Shown here piece by piece: positions 1-4,555 of a stretch of 5,167 nucleotides of DNA. Where the stretch lies: positions 1 through 5,167 of the forward strand of contig PIXS01000180.1 of assembly GCA_003096255.1 (NCBI GenBank), in the 5' to 3' direction. The stretch's first letter is position 1, and every line of letters begins with the position of its first letter. A model generated the notes under the pieces. It was not told where the DNA came from. It did no database searches and saw only the letters and a program-made list of their open reading frames with translations. Source of the stretch: Candidatus Bathyarchaeum sp. GTDB lineage: Archaea > Thermoproteota > Bathyarchaeia > Bathyarchaeales > Bathyarchaeaceae. The position numbers and the translations under genes are program-made.

Positions 1-11
1 AAAAGTTTTGA
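1..11 (-). terminator. possible U-rich terminator of tRNA-Leu
   Basis: Immediately after the encoded CCA the minus strand reads TCAAAACTTTT. A short T-run like this commonly ends archaeal tRNA transcripts. It is weak and is cut by the window edge, so a longer T-tract could continue outside. Confidence 0.3.
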
Positions 12-131
12 TGGTGCGGGGAACGGGATTCGAACCCGTGGAGGCCTGCGCCAGAGGATCTTAAGTCCTCCCCCTTTTCCTAGGGGATCTGTGTTTGACC
101 CACTATTTAGACCTGGCTCGGGTATCCCCGC
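12..131 (-). tRNA. tRNA-Leu (anticodon UAA), intron in D-loop
   Basis: Read on the minus strand, the gene starts at 131 with acceptor GCGGGGA (125-131), paired to TCCCCGC (16-22). It has discriminator A (15) and an encoded CCA (12-14). The T-arm is ACGGG-TTCGAAT-CCCGT (23-39). The anticodon arm is GAGGA-CTTAAGA-TCCTC (54-70), with anticodon TAA at 61-63. A long variable arm (40-53) with a GGC/GCC stem marks it as a class II tRNA, and A73 with UAA means leucine. D-stem CCC (120-122) pairs with GGG (72-74). Between these halves sits about 30 nt too much sequence, which folds as a hairpin and is best explained as an intron in the D-loop. The mature tRNA would charge leucine and read UUA/UUG codons. 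Identity is very secure; only the exact intron edges are uncertain. Confidence 0.95.
75..106 (-). other. tRNA-Leu intron, non-canonical (D-loop, about position 20/21)
   Basis: The segment interrupts the D-loop after AGGTCTAA. Removing 32 nt leaves a D-loop GAGCCAGGTCTAA of ordinary archaeal tRNA-Leu length, closed by CCC/GGG. On the minus strand the intron contains a hairpin, GTGGGTC (97-103) with GATCCCC (83-89), one mismatch, and loop AAACACA. A relaxed bulge-helix-bulge can be drawn in two registers: with GTCT (109-112) against GGAA (77-80), or with TCTA (108-111) against TAGG (79-82). The second register would give a 29-nt intron at about 77-105. The exact splice points cannot be settled by eye. 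The insertion is certain; the EndA-cleaved BHB form is likely. Confidence 0.7.
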
Positions 132-160
132 CTTCCTCACTATTCACATAATAGCTCCGA

Positions 161-168
161 CATAAATG
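161..168 (-). promoter_or_regulatory. TATA-like box of tRNA-Leu
   Basis: On the minus strand this reads CATTTATG, centred about 33 nt before the first tRNA base. With the usual archaeal TATA-to-start spacing of about 26 nt, transcription would begin near 138 and leave a short 5' leader for RNase P. No clear BRE element was verified. Confidence 0.45.
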
Positions 169-191
169 TTACTTGCCTTAAAAATTGTAAC

Positions 192-206
192 GGAGCCCAT
201 GGGTCC
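192..206. repeat. small palindrome between the divergent tRNA genes
   Basis: The sequence is GGA-G-CCCATGGG-TCC: an 8-bp perfect palindrome, CCCATGGG, flanked by complementary GGA and TCC with one unpaired G. It lies about 60 bp upstream of the tRNA-Leu start and 100 bp upstream of tRNA-Arg, in otherwise AT-rich DNA. It could be a protein-binding site or chance; no known operator is recognised. Confidence 0.3.
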
Positions 207-208
207 AA

Positions 209-239
209 AAATGAGTAGAATTTTTTTCTCTACTTTTTT
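209..239. repeat. AT-rich imperfect hairpin in tRNA intergenic region
   Basis: GTAGA (215-219) pairs with TCTAC (229-233) around a nine-base T-rich loop. The stem extends outward through A/T and one G-T pair to an A-run (209-211) against T-run (237-239), with one mismatch. On the plus strand it ends in TTTTTT, so it resembles a terminator, but no plus-strand gene precedes it in the window. It may be a relic or simply an AT-rich divergent spacer. Confidence 0.3.
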
Positions 240-260
240 GTTTTGTTTTCTTGGCGTTAT

Positions 261-270
261 GGTTATAACC
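261..270 (+). promoter_or_regulatory. TATA-like box of tRNA-Arg
   Basis: GGTTATAACC is a perfect 10-bp palindrome with a TATA core, centred about 41 nt before the tRNA. A start about 26 nt downstream (near 292) would give a leader of roughly 15 nt. It is the best TATA candidate upstream of this tRNA. Because it is symmetrical it does not by itself set direction. Confidence 0.45.
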
Positions 271-315
271 GTCAAAATCTAAGAAATGTTTTGGCGGAAA
301 AAATCTGGGCGGGTA

Positions 316-343
316 TAGAATGCTGTTATAGCTTTCTACCGAA
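316..343 (+). other. tRNA-Arg intron 1, 28 nt, tRNA position 9/10
   Basis: It lies between TA (positions 8-9) and the D-stem GCC. It folds as AGAA (317-320) against TTCT (334-337), then GCT (322-324) against AGC (330-332), with loop GTTAT. The central helix pairs acceptor CGG (310-312) with intron CCG (339-341), plus a G-A mismatch. Three-nt bulges TA|T (314-316) and AA|G (342-344) place both cuts. Because A315 and A343 are identical, the edges could shift by one base (315-342) without changing the mature tRNA. Confidence 0.8.
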
Positions 344-365
344 GCCTAGCTTGGACAGGGCACGA

Positions 366-387
366 ACAGCACAAAATGCTGATGTAT
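366..387 (+). other. tRNA-Arg intron 2, 22 nt, tRNA position 29/30
   Basis: It splits the 5' strand of the anticodon stem. The intron hairpin is perfect: CAGCA (367-371), loop CAAAA, TGCTG (377-381). The central helix GCAC (360-363) with ATGT (382-385) has a G-U pair, two Watson-Crick pairs and one C-A mismatch. The outer helix is AGG (357-359) with CCT (389-391). The bulges GA|A (364-366) and AT|G (386-388) put the cuts exactly where the mature anticodon stem requires them. Confidence 0.85.
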
Positions 388-395
388 GCCTCCTA

Positions 396-412
396 ACAGG
401 GAACTGGGAGCG
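396..412 (+). other. tRNA-Arg intron 3, 17 nt, canonical position 37/38
   Basis: This is a textbook BHB of near-minimal size. The inner helix is CAG (397-399), tetraloop GGAA, CTG (404-406). The four-bp central helix is exon CTCC (390-393) with intron GGAG (407-410). The three-nt bulges are TA|A (394-396) and CG|A (411-413). Outer pairs are GC (388-389) with GC (414-415). All elements are Watson-Crick. Cleavage leaves A395 joined to A413 and yields loop CTCCTAA. Confidence 0.92.
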
Positions 413-513
413 AGCTCGGGGTCACGGGTTCGAGTCCCGTCCCGCCCGCCACCAAAAACACAATGTTCTTTGAAAAAAGTGCCAGAAAAGTTGTTGAACG
501 CAAAAACGTGGGT

Positions 514-1005
514 TTATTTTAGTTTAATGCTTAGCCAGCCTCTTCCGCCTCTTTTTTGTTGCTGACCATTTTTTGGAATCTTTTTAGGCGGAACATATCT
601 GCTTGCCCGGGTTGTGGTTTTCTGGTTGCGTATGTTAGTCCTAATGAATTTGCCCCATCCGCCTATAGTGGAATTTGGAGGAATGACCTTTTCTGTGTCA
701 AGTTCAAGGTACTCTTTTACGATGTCAAAGAACTCCAGAGGCTTGAAGTCTCTTGTTGCCATAATCACTGTTCCTTGCTCGACAAACAGTTTTGAATAGT
801 CATGTTTGGCTATGCCTTCTGCTCTTACCTTGTCTTCTACCCTATTTCGCCAAAGGTTTTTCCAGTCAGTTCTTAATTCGTCAACGAACTCTTTCATGTT
901 GTTTGTCGCCATTTTTTGTTCCTCCATGCACTTGCGGAGCCGGTTGGCTTCTTTTTGGTGCTTGAGTTTCTTGCTGCTCTTTATTTTTCGTAAATATAAA
1001 GACAT
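514..1005 (-). CDS. hypothetical basic protein, 163 aa
   Basis: I do not recognise this family. The protein is strongly charged and soluble, with no signal peptide or membrane segment. Residues 1-65 look like a continuous charged amphipathic helix rich in Lys, Arg and Glu. Residues 70-115 look like a small folded core (KLFVEQGTVIMATRDF, then EFFDIVKEYL). Residues 118-163 form a basic, Gly/Gln-rich tail ending WLSIKLK, which suggests nucleic-acid contact, though that is only inference. The ATG at 1005 fits a TATA-like box at 1041-1050. An alternative ATG at 912 has a GGAGG eight bases upstream (921-925) and would give 132 aa. I keep the longer form because codons for residues 10-26 are GC-rich at third positions, unlike nearby spacer. 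It faces tRNA-Arg convergently with a 62-bp gap. Confidence 0.7.
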   Translation of the reverse strand: MSLYLRKIKSSKKLKHQKEANRLRKCMEEQKMATNNMKEFVDELRTDWKNLWRNRVEDKVRAEGIAKHDYSKLFVEQGTVIMATRDFKPLEFFDIVKEYLELDTEKVIPPNSTIGGWGKFIRTNIRNQKTTTRASRYVPPKKIPKNGQQQKRGGRGWLSIKLK

Positions 1006-1040
1006 AAGAAAAGAACTTCCATACCTAATTTCTGTAATTT

Positions 1041-1050
1041 AGTTATAGAA
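1041..1050 (-). promoter_or_regulatory. TATA-like box of the hypothetical gene at 514-1005
   Basis: The minus strand reads TTCTATAACT. A start about 26 nt downstream falls near 1019, giving a leader of about 14 nt before the ATG at 1005. This favours the longer start over the internal ATG at 912. Confidence 0.45.
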
Positions 1051-1120
1051 CTGAACTCTAGAAAACATGTAAGATTGTTCTGTAAGGGTTTGAAGAATAA
1101 TATGAACAACAGATTCACAA

Positions 1121-1130
1121 CATATTTATG
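1121..1130 (+). promoter_or_regulatory. TATA-like box of the winged-helix-like gene
   Basis: CATATTTATG lies about 43 nt before the ATG at 1169. Transcription would begin near 1150, giving a leader of about 19 nt that carries the GAGG ribosome binding site at 1158-1161. Together with the minus-strand box at 1041-1050, it makes the 163-bp gap 1006-1168 a divergent promoter region. Confidence 0.5.
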
Positions 1131-1168
1131 CAGTATAACAACAACTTCACACCCTCAGAGGAAAACAC

Positions 1169-1396
1169 ATGACAACTATCGACGACGTCATAATACTGCT
1201 CAAAGACGGCAAATGGCACAACATACAAGAAGTCACAGAAACTGTTGCTTTGCCCAAAGCTAAGGCAGAAATGGTCATCAGCTTCCTAGCGGAATACAAC
1301 TTCATCCAACAAGAAGACGGCAAAAAGATAAGGCTCCAAGCCTCAATGCTCGAGTTCATTGAAGGAATCCAACGCCTTGAAAAAGCGGGACTTTAA
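1169..1396 (+). CDS. small winged-helix-like protein, 75 aa
   Basis: The predicted fold is a single winged helix-turn-helix. Helix 1 is residues 3-12 (IDDVIILLKD). GKWHNIQEV is the common archaeal lead-in to helix 2 (18-26). The putative recognition helix is 29-42 (PKAKAEMVISFLAE). YNFIQQEDGKKIRL at 43-56 has the shape of a beta wing. The C-terminal helix (58-72) could dimerise. Such minimal wHTH proteins are frequent in archaea and usually act as DNA-binding regulators, but the target is unknown and some wHTH domains bind RNA or protein instead. The ATG has GAGG at 1158-1161, seven bases away. It is divergent from the hypothetical gene and 98 bp upstream of the CPBP gene, from which a hairpin separates it. 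Confidence 0.8.
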   Translation: MTTIDDVIILLKDGKWHNIQEVTETVALPKAKAEMVISFLAEYNFIQQEDGKKIRLQASMLEFIEGIQRLEKAGL

Positions 1397-1424
1397 GCCC
1401 TCGGACAGTTAAGGTTGTAACTCT

Positions 1425-1446
1425 TTTTTGGGTGAAACCCCAAAAG
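1425..1446 (+). terminator. hairpin between wHTH and CPBP genes
   Basis: TTTTGGG (1426-1432) pairs with CCCAAAA (1439-1445) around a six-base loop. It is preceded by a T-run that starts at 1424. Archaeal termination depends mainly on T-runs, so CTTTTTT here can plausibly end the wHTH transcript. The hairpin may be incidental to that. Confidence 0.4.
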
Positions 1447-1494
1447 TATCTTAACCTAAGTTTAGTTGATAATAAGAGAGCGGAGTAGCCACCA

Positions 1495-2580
1495 TTGACA
1501 TCTGATTCACTGAAACTGTTCGCCAAGCTGTTCATCATAGTCATAGCGATTTTCATGATTTCATTTTATCTCTTCATAGTTTTTCTGGAGCCAGCACTGT
1601 ACTATTTCACGCCTGATGGAGTAAACGCCACCACAGTCAACTTTTCAAACCCTTTGACACTGTGGATTCTAAACATGCCATTACGCGTTTACACAGGACT
1701 AAACCTAGGCGCAATCTTCTTTGGGCTTTGGATCGCCTTTGCTGCATCCTTTGTTGTGGCTTGGAAACTTAGAAAAAGCCTTCCCAAAGTAATCAAAGAA
1801 AGTGTTCACAAACCCACAAGGAAACTTTTTAGCAACTGCCTCTTTGCAATGCCCTTCATAAACAGCATGACATTACTTGTGGTCATGATAATCCAGAGCA
1901 TTCAAGAAACTGGAGGAATCCCAACAGGAACTGCTCCATCCCAAGGAGATATGTTTCTGGTTCTTTTTGATCGGTCATATGCCTCCGTGATCGAGGAGAT
2001 AGGTTTCAGGCTTATCCCTATCGGAGCGTTTCTCATTTTCATGTTCATGATGAAGAAAGAAGCTTGGGAGTTTTCTTTGAAGCAGAAAATCAAGCTCTTC
2101 TTTGCAGGGTTACTGTTTCCTGACACAGCTAAAAGAATGGTTGGGGCAAAAACTGTGGAAGAGCATGGATTGAAGGATGGAATCAGTTTAGGTGAGTGGG
2201 GTGTGGTAGTTTTTACGGCAGTGATTTTTGGTTTGGCTCACTATAACCCCGGAGTCAGTTGGGAAATCGGAAAAATCAGTTCTGCCGCCTTTACAGGTCT
2301 GGTTCTTGGTTTAGTTTATCTGGTTTATGGCATTCAAGCTTCCATAATCATGCATTGGTTCTTTAACGTCTACTCAACCACATTTGTCCTCATTTCAGAC
2401 ATGTATCCAGCCACGGCGCCCTTTGTTGATGCAATATGGATGATCACTTTAGCAGTAGGAATAATCGGATTGGTGGCAATAGCAAACATGGGAGTCCTTA
2501 AACTAATTACAGCCATCGAAAAAAGAGGCAAAAATAAGCAGAACCAATCTACTTTGAGCCAGCAAGTATCTCCTCTGTGA
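1495..2580 (+). CDS. CPBP (Abi/Rce1-like) intramembrane metalloprotease family protein, 361 aa
   Basis: All three CPBP motifs are intact: EExxxR at E167-E168-R172, FxxxH at F245-H249, and HxxxN at H287-N291. In this family the Glu and His residues lie inside the membrane; in Rce1 they cleave CAAX prenylproteins. Archaeal members mostly have unknown substrates. Roughly eight hydrophobic segments are visible, near residues 12-30, 68-90, 114-134, 155-185, 236-250, 263-283, 284-300 and 313-337. A 30-residue insert (about 195-235) with charged stretches separates motifs 1 and 2. The tail from 343 is Lys/Gln-rich and probably cytoplasmic. The start is TTG with CGGAG (1481-1485) nine bases upstream; the next Met is residue 21, inside the first membrane helix, so TTG is preferred. 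The 3' end overlaps hisS by 32 bp. Confidence 0.9.
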   Translation: MTSDSLKLFAKLFIIVIAIFMISFYLFIVFLEPALYYFTPDGVNATTVNFSNPLTLWILNMPLRVYTGLNLGAIFFGLWIAFAASFVVAWKLRKSLPKVIKESVHKPTRKLFSNCLFAMPFINSMTLLVVMIIQSIQETGGIPTGTAPSQGDMFLVLFDRSYASVIEEIGFRLIPIGAFLIFMFMMKKEAWEFSLKQKIKLFFAGLLFPDTAKRMVGAKTVEEHGLKDGISLGEWGVVVFTAVIFGLAHYNPGVSWEIGKISSAAFTGLVLGLVYLVYGIQASIIMHWFFNVYSTTFVLISDMYPATAPFVDAIWMITLAVGIIGLVAIANMGVLKLITAIEKRGKNKQNQSTLSQQVSPL

Positions 2581-3841
2581 GATTGCTGATGGGCACAGTC
2601 CGTTGTTCGCCTTTGTTCATGTCCTTTAGAACCACTTTCTTCTCCTCAAGCTCTTTGGGACCAACAATCACAGCGTAGGCGACCCCTCTTCGGTTAGCGT
2701 CAACCATAGCCCTTTTGATGGAACGTCCCATAACAGCCATTTCAACAGACAAGCCGCTGTTCCGGAGCATGGCTGCCAGCTCCAGTGCCTTGGCCATGGA
2801 CTCGTCTTTTACTGAGATGACCACGGCGCTTCTCTCCTTTGCGGTTTTTTGGGAGACATTCTGTTTGGTGAGGGCTAGAACGATTCGGTCAATCCCTTGG
2901 GCAACGCCCACGGCAGGAATTGGTTCGCCTCCGAAGAGTTGAATCAGCTTGTCGTAGCGTCCTCCGCCGCCCAAAGCAATTTCTAGTCCAGGAATGTAGG
3001 ATTCGAAGATTATGCCAGTATAGTATTCGAGACCCCGAGCGAAGCCTGCTTCAACCATAAGCTTAAGCTGTGCTCCGCTGTCTTTTACGAGTTCAAGTAT
3101 TTTCCAAAGATTGTCCACAGCAGCAACAGCAACTTCGTAATCTTGGACAGTTTCTTTTACGTTTTCAAGAACTTTAAAGGCGTCGTCGCTTCTTGCTTCT
3201 AGGAGGCTCTCTAAAACAGTCAGACACTTCTGTGATGCGCCTGCTTCTCGAGCAGCTGTTAGGGCGTCATCCCAAAGTTTTTTGTCTAGAAGTTGCCTGA
3301 CGCGGTCCTGTTTTGTTTCATCCAGTCCCTCTTGGTCCAGTATTCCCCTGAGGATTCCTGTGTGACCGACCTTGAAGCGGAAGTCTTGGAGTCCCAGTTT
3401 CGTGAGCACATCGTTGGTGAGGATTAGTATTTCTGCGTCTGCTTCTGGTCTGCTGGAGCCAAAAAGTTCGTAGTTTGCTTGCCAGAATTCTCGGAACCGT
3501 CCATACTGGGGTTCATCGTAGCGGTACAGGCTTCCTACACTGAAAAGGCGCATGGGCTTTGGCTCGTTTCTCAGTTTAGATGCTACCAACCGCGCGACAG
3601 AGGCGGTGAATTCTGGGCGCATAGCCACTTTTCTGCCGCCTAGGTCCTTGAAGGTGTACATTCGTTCACGGATTTCTTCGCTGGTTTTTGCTGCCAGCAG
3701 GTCATATGTTTCTAGGACTGGAGTGATGATTTCTTCAAAGCCGTAGAGTTTAGAAATGTTTCTGGAAACCTGTTCGACATGCCGCATCTTTTCAGCGTCT
3801 ATGGGCAGCAGGTCTCTCATTCCGCGAACAGTTTTGAACAT
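2549..3841 (-). CDS. hisS: histidyl-tRNA synthetase, 430 aa
   Basis: This enzyme attaches histidine to tRNA-His using ATP in the cytoplasm. It is a full-length class II synthetase. The start VRGMRDLLP (5-13) is followed by the RPEFTA segment (75-80) and motif 2 in YDEPQYGRFREFWQ (108-121). The histidine-specific motif ARGLEYYTG (268-276) and GGGGRYDKL (291-299) follow. Motif 3 is in VGVAQGIDRIVLAL (311-324). The C-terminal anticodon-binding domain runs from about 338 and contains GRSIKRAMVDANRRG. All expected elements are present and nothing looks broken. The ATG at 3841 has a GGTGA site six bases upstream, and it begins 17 bp after the endA stop, so the two genes very likely form one transcript from the endA side. 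Its end runs into the CPBP gene on the other strand. Confidence 0.98.
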   Translation of the reverse strand: MFKTVRGMRDLLPIDAEKMRHVEQVSRNISKLYGFEEIITPVLETYDLLAAKTSEEIRERMYTFKDLGGRKVAMRPEFTASVARLVASKLRNEPKPMRLFSVGSLYRYDEPQYGRFREFWQANYELFGSSRPEADAEILILTNDVLTKLGLQDFRFKVGHTGILRGILDQEGLDETKQDRVRQLLDKKLWDDALTAAREAGASQKCLTVLESLLEARSDDAFKVLENVKETVQDYEVAVAAVDNLWKILELVKDSGAQLKLMVEAGFARGLEYYTGIIFESYIPGLEIALGGGGRYDKLIQLFGGEPIPAVGVAQGIDRIVLALTKQNVSQKTAKERSAVVISVKDESMAKALELAAMLRNSGLSVEMAVMGRSIKRAMVDANRRGVAYAVIVGPKELEEKKVVLKDMNKGEQRTVPISNLTEEILAGSK

Positions 3842-3847
3842 TCAATT

Positions 3848-3852
3848 TCACC
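3848..3852 (-). promoter_or_regulatory. ribosome binding site of hisS (GGTGA)
   Basis: The minus strand reads GGTGA six bases before the hisS ATG. It lies in the 17-base gap after the endA stop codon, which supports translation of hisS from a shared endA-hisS message and fixes the start. Confidence 0.8.
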
Positions 3853-3858
3853 AACATG

Positions 3859-4428
3859 CTATTTTAGATTAAGTTCTGAAAGAGAGTAGTAAACGATTTC
3901 TCCTCTTCGGTTAATAACTGCGAGGATCAGATTTTTTTTCAGGTTCTGGACGTAACGTTGGGTTCTTGCCAGCTTCTCTAAAGTGACGGGCTGTCCCTCT
4001 TGTATACCGAATATGAGGTGCTTGGCTGTTTCTCTGCCATAGTCTCCCCGTTCGTAGACTCGAAAGTCAATTCCTAAGCCGAAGCCTTCCCGCGCCACGT
4101 ATCCGCGACCGCGTAGGTCCCTGTAGATGAGGTATCTGACCCAGACGTCTTTGTCAACTTGCTGGAAACGTTTTAGGAGTTCCTGAAAAGCCACCTTCTT
4201 TTTAGTTTTTTTGTCCGTAACTGTGATTGCCTTTTTTCCTAACAGGAGTAGGGCTTCATAGAGCGTGAGGAGCAGTTTGCCATCCTCTTCTGTACCATAA
4301 CCTTTTGACGAGAACTCTTGGATTCCCTCTGGTGACGAGATTGTAACAACCGTTTCTTTAAGAGAAGCGCCCACAGGCAGTATCTCTTGGCTTTTCTCAG
4401 CTTCAGCCTCTGATTTCTTTGACACCAA
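3859..4428 (-). CDS. endA: tRNA-splicing endonuclease EndA family protein, 189 aa
   Basis: EndA cuts the bulges of BHB motifs in precursor tRNAs to release introns. The C-terminal nuclease core is clear: YLIYRDLRGRGYVAREG (99-115), GIDFRVYERG (119-128), then NLKKNLILAVI (162-172) and GEIVYY (176-181). Compared with Methanocaldococcus jannaschii EndA (catalytic Tyr115, His125, Lys156, recalled from memory), Tyr125 and Lys165 are present. The His position falls on Thr134, in RETAKHLI against KEHSVYLV; a His occurs three residues later (His137). The length of about 180-190 fits the subunit of the alpha4 or (alpha-beta)2 forms. The loss may mark a structural subunit paired with a catalytic copy elsewhere. 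The first codon is TTG. The next codon, GTG at 4423-4425, has AAAGG five bases upstream and may be the true start. A charged, low-complexity N-terminus (1-18) precedes the fold. Confidence 0.9.
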   Translation of the reverse strand: MVSKKSEAEAEKSQEILPVGASLKETVVTISSPEGIQEFSSKGYGTEEDGKLLLTLYEALLLLGKKAITVTDKKTKKKVAFQELLKRFQQVDKDVWVRYLIYRDLRGRGYVAREGFGLGIDFRVYERGDYGRETAKHLIFGIQEGQPVTLEKLARTQRYVQNLKKNLILAVINRRGEIVYYSLSELNLK

Positions 4429-4470
4429 AACCTTTCAATCCTCTACTATCCAGCCTATCTTCACGGTCTT

Positions 4471-4484
4471 AAGATTTTAATCTT
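4471..4484 (-). promoter_or_regulatory. TATA-like box and inverted repeat upstream of endA-hisS
   Basis: AAGATT and AATCTT are exact inverted arms around a TT spacer. On the minus strand the centre reads TTAAAATC, a plausible TATA box about 49 nt before the endA start. Transcription would begin near 4450 with a leader of about 22 nt. The symmetry could also make it a regulator site. It sits in the 127-bp gap (4429-4555) between the ubiA-like gene and endA. Confidence 0.4.
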
Positions 4485-4555
4485 TAGCTGTTAGGAAATA
4501 GGCAAGTATCAAGAGCTTAGAAACAGCGAGGAATCCAACTTCGCAGTTTTGTTGA

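Larger units (their letters stand above)
307..451 (+). tRNA. tRNA-Arg (anticodon CCU) interrupted by three introns
   Basis: Acceptor GGGCGGG (307-313) pairs perfectly with CCCGCCC (441-447); discriminator G (448) and CCA (449-451) are encoded. The T-arm is ACGGG-TTCGAGT-CCCGT (424-440). The D-arm GCC...GGC lies at 344-361. The anticodon stem exists only when introns are removed: CGA (363-365) joins GC (388-389), giving CGAGC, which pairs with GCTCG (414-418). The loop is then CTCCTAA, with anticodon CCT at 392-394. Removing 316-343, 366-387 and 396-412 gives a 75-nt cloverleaf with all stems fully paired and variable loop GGGTC. G73, GGGC start and GTAGCCTAGC-type D-arm match archaeal tRNA-Arg. 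It would read AGG codons. A scanner that looks only for the canonical 37/38 intron could miss this gene. Confidence 0.93.

Noticed and set aside
307..451. tRNA pseudogene or disrupted tRNA
   Set aside because: The extra sequence is in three blocks, each with BHB-like boundaries, and the exons give fully paired stems; decay would not preserve this.
307..451. Split or permuted tRNA
   Set aside because: All exons occur once, in normal order and on one strand, so ordinary introns explain the gene.
243..473. 76-aa open frame on the plus strand
   Set aside because: It runs straight through the tRNA-Arg gene and its composition reflects tRNA arms; it has no protein-like features.
556..1042. Several plus-strand open frames of 61-79 aa
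   Set aside because: They are antisense to the 163-aa hypothetical gene, have Cys/Phe-rich implausible sequences and lack ribosome binding sites.
1075..1359. Open frames at 1075-1263 (plus) and 1147-1359 (minus)
   Set aside because: Both overlap the well-supported winged-helix-like gene in other frames; the plus one crosses its promoter.
1902..3746. Other open frames inside CPBP and hisS on the opposite strand
   Set aside because: They are shadows of long genes with intact family motifs.
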